DNA of 32,343 nt from Synechococcaceae cyanobacterium. GTDB lineage: Bacteria; Cyanobacteriota; Cyanobacteriia; PCC-6307; Cyanobiaceae. The position numbers and the translations under genes were made by a program. Each line of letters begins with the position of its first letter. Positions within the stretch are counted from its first letter, which is position 1. Below are positions 30,418 through 32,343 of this stretch, in pieces. The stretch lies in contig CANHMF010000012.1 in assembly GCA_947461705.1 (NCBI GenBank), forward strand, positions 1 to 32,343, read 5' to 3'. The notes below the pieces were generated by a model, which saw nothing but the letters and a program-made list of their open reading frames with translations, had not been told where the DNA came from and did not search any database.

Positions 30418-31136
30418 ACTGGCAGCAGCAGGGCAGCCTCTGGACGCTGCAGCCGCAACGCCCCCGCCACCTGATCGAGTTCATCGGCGGCAGCTACCTG
30501 GCCGCCACCCCCCAGGTGAGCTACCGGCGCCTGCTCGAATCCTTTGCCCGCCAGGGCTGTTGCGTGCGCGCCTGGAGCTACGTGCCCGGCTTCGATCATC
30601 AGGCCCAGGCCAATCAGGCCTGGAAGCTGTTCCGAGCGGCGCGGGAGCACCAGCCCATGGCAGAGGAGTGCATCGCCCTGAGGCTCGGCCACAGCCTCGG
30701 TTGCAAGCTGCACCTGCTGGCTCCGGACAACGGCCGGGGCTGCTCGGCACTCGCAGCCCTGAGCTTCAACAACTTCTCCGCTGAACGCAGCGTGCCTCTG
30801 CTAGCGGAACTGGCCCCGCGGCTGGGCATCAGCACGGAATTCAGCCCCTCCCCTGAGGAAACCCTGCGACTGATCGCCCGCGACTACCGCCAGCCCCGCA
30901 ACCTGCTGGTGCGCTTCAACCGCGATGGCCTCGATCAGAGCCAGCGGCTGCTGGCGGTGCTGCAGGCCCGCCATGGGGACCGCTCGAAACTGGTGGAACG
31001 CCCGGGTGATCACCTCACCCCAGCCAGTGCGGGCCTACGCCAGAACCTGCTGGGCTCCTGGGCCGACGACCCAGCCCGCCAACGCCAAATCGACGAGCTG
31101 GCCGAAGGCCTGCTGCGCTGGTGGCAGGCCGACTGA
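30414..31136 (+). CDS. DUF1350 family alpha/beta-hydrolase-like protein
   Basis: A 240-residue cyanobacterial/plant-type DUF1350 protein. It opens with HLIEFIGGSYLAATPQVSYR, the family signature, then has a nucleophile-elbow-like RLGHSLGCKLHLL (Ser about residue 95), LSFNNFSAERSVPLL, RNLLVRFNRDGLDQS and GDHLTPAS, whose His may complete a catalytic site. The alpha/beta-hydrolase relation is inferred from these motifs; no substrate is known. Its ATG overlaps the peroxiredoxin stop (ATGA), so the two are translationally coupled. It converges on acs with three bases between stops. Confidence 0.9.
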   Translation: MNWQQQGSLWTLQPQRPRHLIEFIGGSYLAATPQVSYRRLLESFARQGCCVRAWSYVPGFDHQAQANQAWKLFRAAREHQPMAEECIALRLGHSLGCKLHLLAPDNGRGCSALAALSFNNFSAERSVPLLAELAPRLGISTEFSPSPEETLRLIARDYRQPRNLLVRFNRDGLDQSQRLLAVLQARHGDRSKLVERPGDHLTPASAGLRQNLLGSWADDPARQRQIDELAEGLLRWWQAD

Positions 31137-31139
31137 GGC

Positions 31140-32343
31140 TCACACCCGCAGGGCATCCAGCACCGAGCGATCCTCCAGGGTGCTGGTGTCACCGCTCACC
31201 TCCTGGCCAGCGGCCAGGGAGCGCAGGATCCGGCGCATGATCTTGCCGCTGCGGGTCTTGGGCAGGGCATCGGTGAACTTGATCACATCGGGTTTGGCAA
31301 TCGGGCCGATCTCCTTGCCCACATGGCTGCGCAGGTCCGCCAGCAGGGCGTCATCACCGCTGCGACCCGCCTCCAGGGTCACAAAGGCCACGATGCCCTC
31401 GCCCTTGAGATCATCGGGCCGGCCCACCACGGCCGCCTCGGCCACGGCGGGATGGCTCACCAAGGCACTCTCGATTTCCATCGTGCCGAGGCGATGGCCC
31501 GACACATTGATCACGTCGTCGACGCGGCCCATCACCCAGAAGTAGCCATCGGCATCGCGGCGGGCGCCATCACCGGCGAAATACAACCAGCTGCCATCGG
31601 CGGGCTTGATCTCTTCCCAGTAGCTCTTGCGGAAACGCTCCGGATCGCCGTGCACGGTGCGCATCATTCCCGGCCACGGACGCCGCACCGCGAGGTAGCC
31701 GCCCTGATCGGCGGCCTGGGAGTTGCCGTCATGGTCCACCACGTCGGCGGCGATACCCGGCAGGGGCAGGGTGGCGGAGCCGGGCTTCGTGGGGGTGGCA
31801 CCGGGCAGGGGGCTGATCATCACGCCGCCGGTTTCGGTCTGCCACCAGGTGTCCACGATCGGGCAGCGGCCACCGCCAATCACGTCGCGATACCACATCC
31901 AGGCCTCGGGATTGATCGGCTCCCCCACCGTGCCGAGGATGCGCACGGAGCTCATGTCGTACTGATCCGGCACCGCGCGTCCGCTCTTCATGAAGGCACG
32001 GATCGCCGTGGGCGCTGTGTAGAAGATGCTCACCTTGTGCTTCTGGATCACCTCCCAGAAAGCGCCGGGCTTGGAGGGGCGCGGAGCACCCTCGTACATC
32101 ACCGTGGTGGCGCCATTGGAGAGCGGCCCGTACACGATGTAGCTGTGACCGGTGATCCAGCCCACGTCCGCGGTGCACCAGTGGATGTCGTCCACGCGGA
32201 TGTCGAAGATCCACTGGAAGGTGAGGTGGGCCCAGAGGTTGTAGCCGGCGGTGGTGTGCACCACCCCCTTGGGCTTGCCGGTGGAGCCGGACGTGTACAG
32301 CACGAACAGGCGATCTTCGCTGGCCATCGGCTCGGCCGGGCAA
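31140..32343 (-). CDS. acs: Acetyl-CoA synthetase (partial, N-terminal part outside window)
   Basis: AMP-forming acetate-CoA ligase. The frame is open to the window edge, giving 401 codons of a roughly 650-residue enzyme. Visible motifs: the AMP-binding loop [67 protein letters not shown] with the hinge, [18 protein letters not shown] and, near the end, [15 protein letters not shown], whose Lys is the catalytic residue regulated by acetylation in other bacteria. It converges on the DUF1350 gene. With pdhB at the other end of the window, both are sources of acetyl-CoA. Confidence 0.97.
   Translation of the reverse strand, partial: CPAEPMASEDRLFVLYTSGSTGKPKGVVHTTAGYNLWAHLTFQWIFDIRVDDIHWCTADVGWITGHSYIVYGPLSNGATTVMYEGAPRPSKPGAFWEVIQKHKVSIFYTAPTAIRAFMKSGRAVPDQYDMSSVRILGTVGEPINPEAWMWYRDVIGGGRCPIVDTWWQTETGGVMISPLPGATPTKPGSATLPLPGIAADVVDHDGNSQAADQGGYLAVRRPWPGMMRTVHGDPERFRKSYWEEIKPADGSWLYFAGDGARRDADGYFWVMGRVDDVINVSGHRLGTMEIESALVSHPAVAEAAVVGRPDDLKGEGIVAFVTLEAGRSGDDALLADLRSHVGKEIGPIAKPDVIKFTDALPKTRSGKIMRRILRSLAAGQEVSGDTSTLEDRSVLDALRV

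Overview
This window is GC-rich cyanobacterial chromosome, most like the marine/brackish picocyanobacteria (Synechococcus/Cyanobium, high-GC end). The evidence is the set of cyanobacterium-restricted families (PAM68/DUF3464, DUF3082, DUF1816, DUF3288, DUF1350, a lumenal pentapeptide protein), an undivided intein-free dnaE, and a gene order (rsmA-ispE-pdhB; ruvA-rpsO-PAM68; dnaE-gatA-DUF1816-rlmB-mini-RNase III-STAS-carA-trpD) that I recall from that group. The genus is an inference; no rRNA is present.

Layout. 1-2607 is a minus-strand operon, in transcription order rsmA, ispE, DUF3082 membrane protein, a 31-residue membrane peptide and pdhB (cut by the window edge). 2692-4624 holds small genes: a secreted protein converging on YraN, a DUF723-like zinc protein, a lumenal pentapeptide protein and a charged hypothetical. 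4662-6458 is an SOS cassette: a LexA-box-like palindrome, umuD and umuC. 6474-8917 (minus) holds a secreted cysteine protein and dnaG. 9015-12085 (plus) holds an MscS-family channel and an EamA exporter, converging on a lipoprotein gene that is divergent from ruvA-rpsO-PAM68 (12538-13957). 13962-24596 is a long minus-strand block: DUF3288, trpD, carA, STAS protein, mini-RNase III, rlmB, DUF1816, gatA, dnaE. 24662-28460 (plus) holds an ABC exporter half-transporter, a small membrane protein, msrA and three small envelope genes. tRNA-Pro(GGG) follows with its own promoter-like element and terminator. The end holds a small hypothetical, a DnaQ-like exonuclease, peroxiredoxin Q, DUF1350 and a 5'-truncated acs.

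Themes: replication and repair (dnaG, dnaE, DnaQ-like exonuclease, umuDC, ruvA), rRNA maturation and translation (rsmA, rlmB, mini-RNase III, rpsO, gatA, tRNA-Pro), core metabolism (pdhB, ispE, carA, trpD, acs), photosystem/lumen proteins and redox defence (msrA, peroxiredoxin Q). Coding density is very high: no gap between genes reaches 300 bases, many genes overlap by 1-4 bases, and GTG or TTG starts are frequent.

I saw no insertion sequence, prophage, CRISPR array or defence island. This is core genome, and I found no convincing new multi-gene system. The best leads are small: a LexA-like box on umuDC, clamp-binding-like peptides in DnaE and in the DnaQ-like exonuclease, an RlmB with a 209-residue RG-rich head and an acidic Ala/Val/Glu tail, an ABC half-transporter with Asp in place of the Walker-B catalytic Glu, and several tiny envelope proteins.
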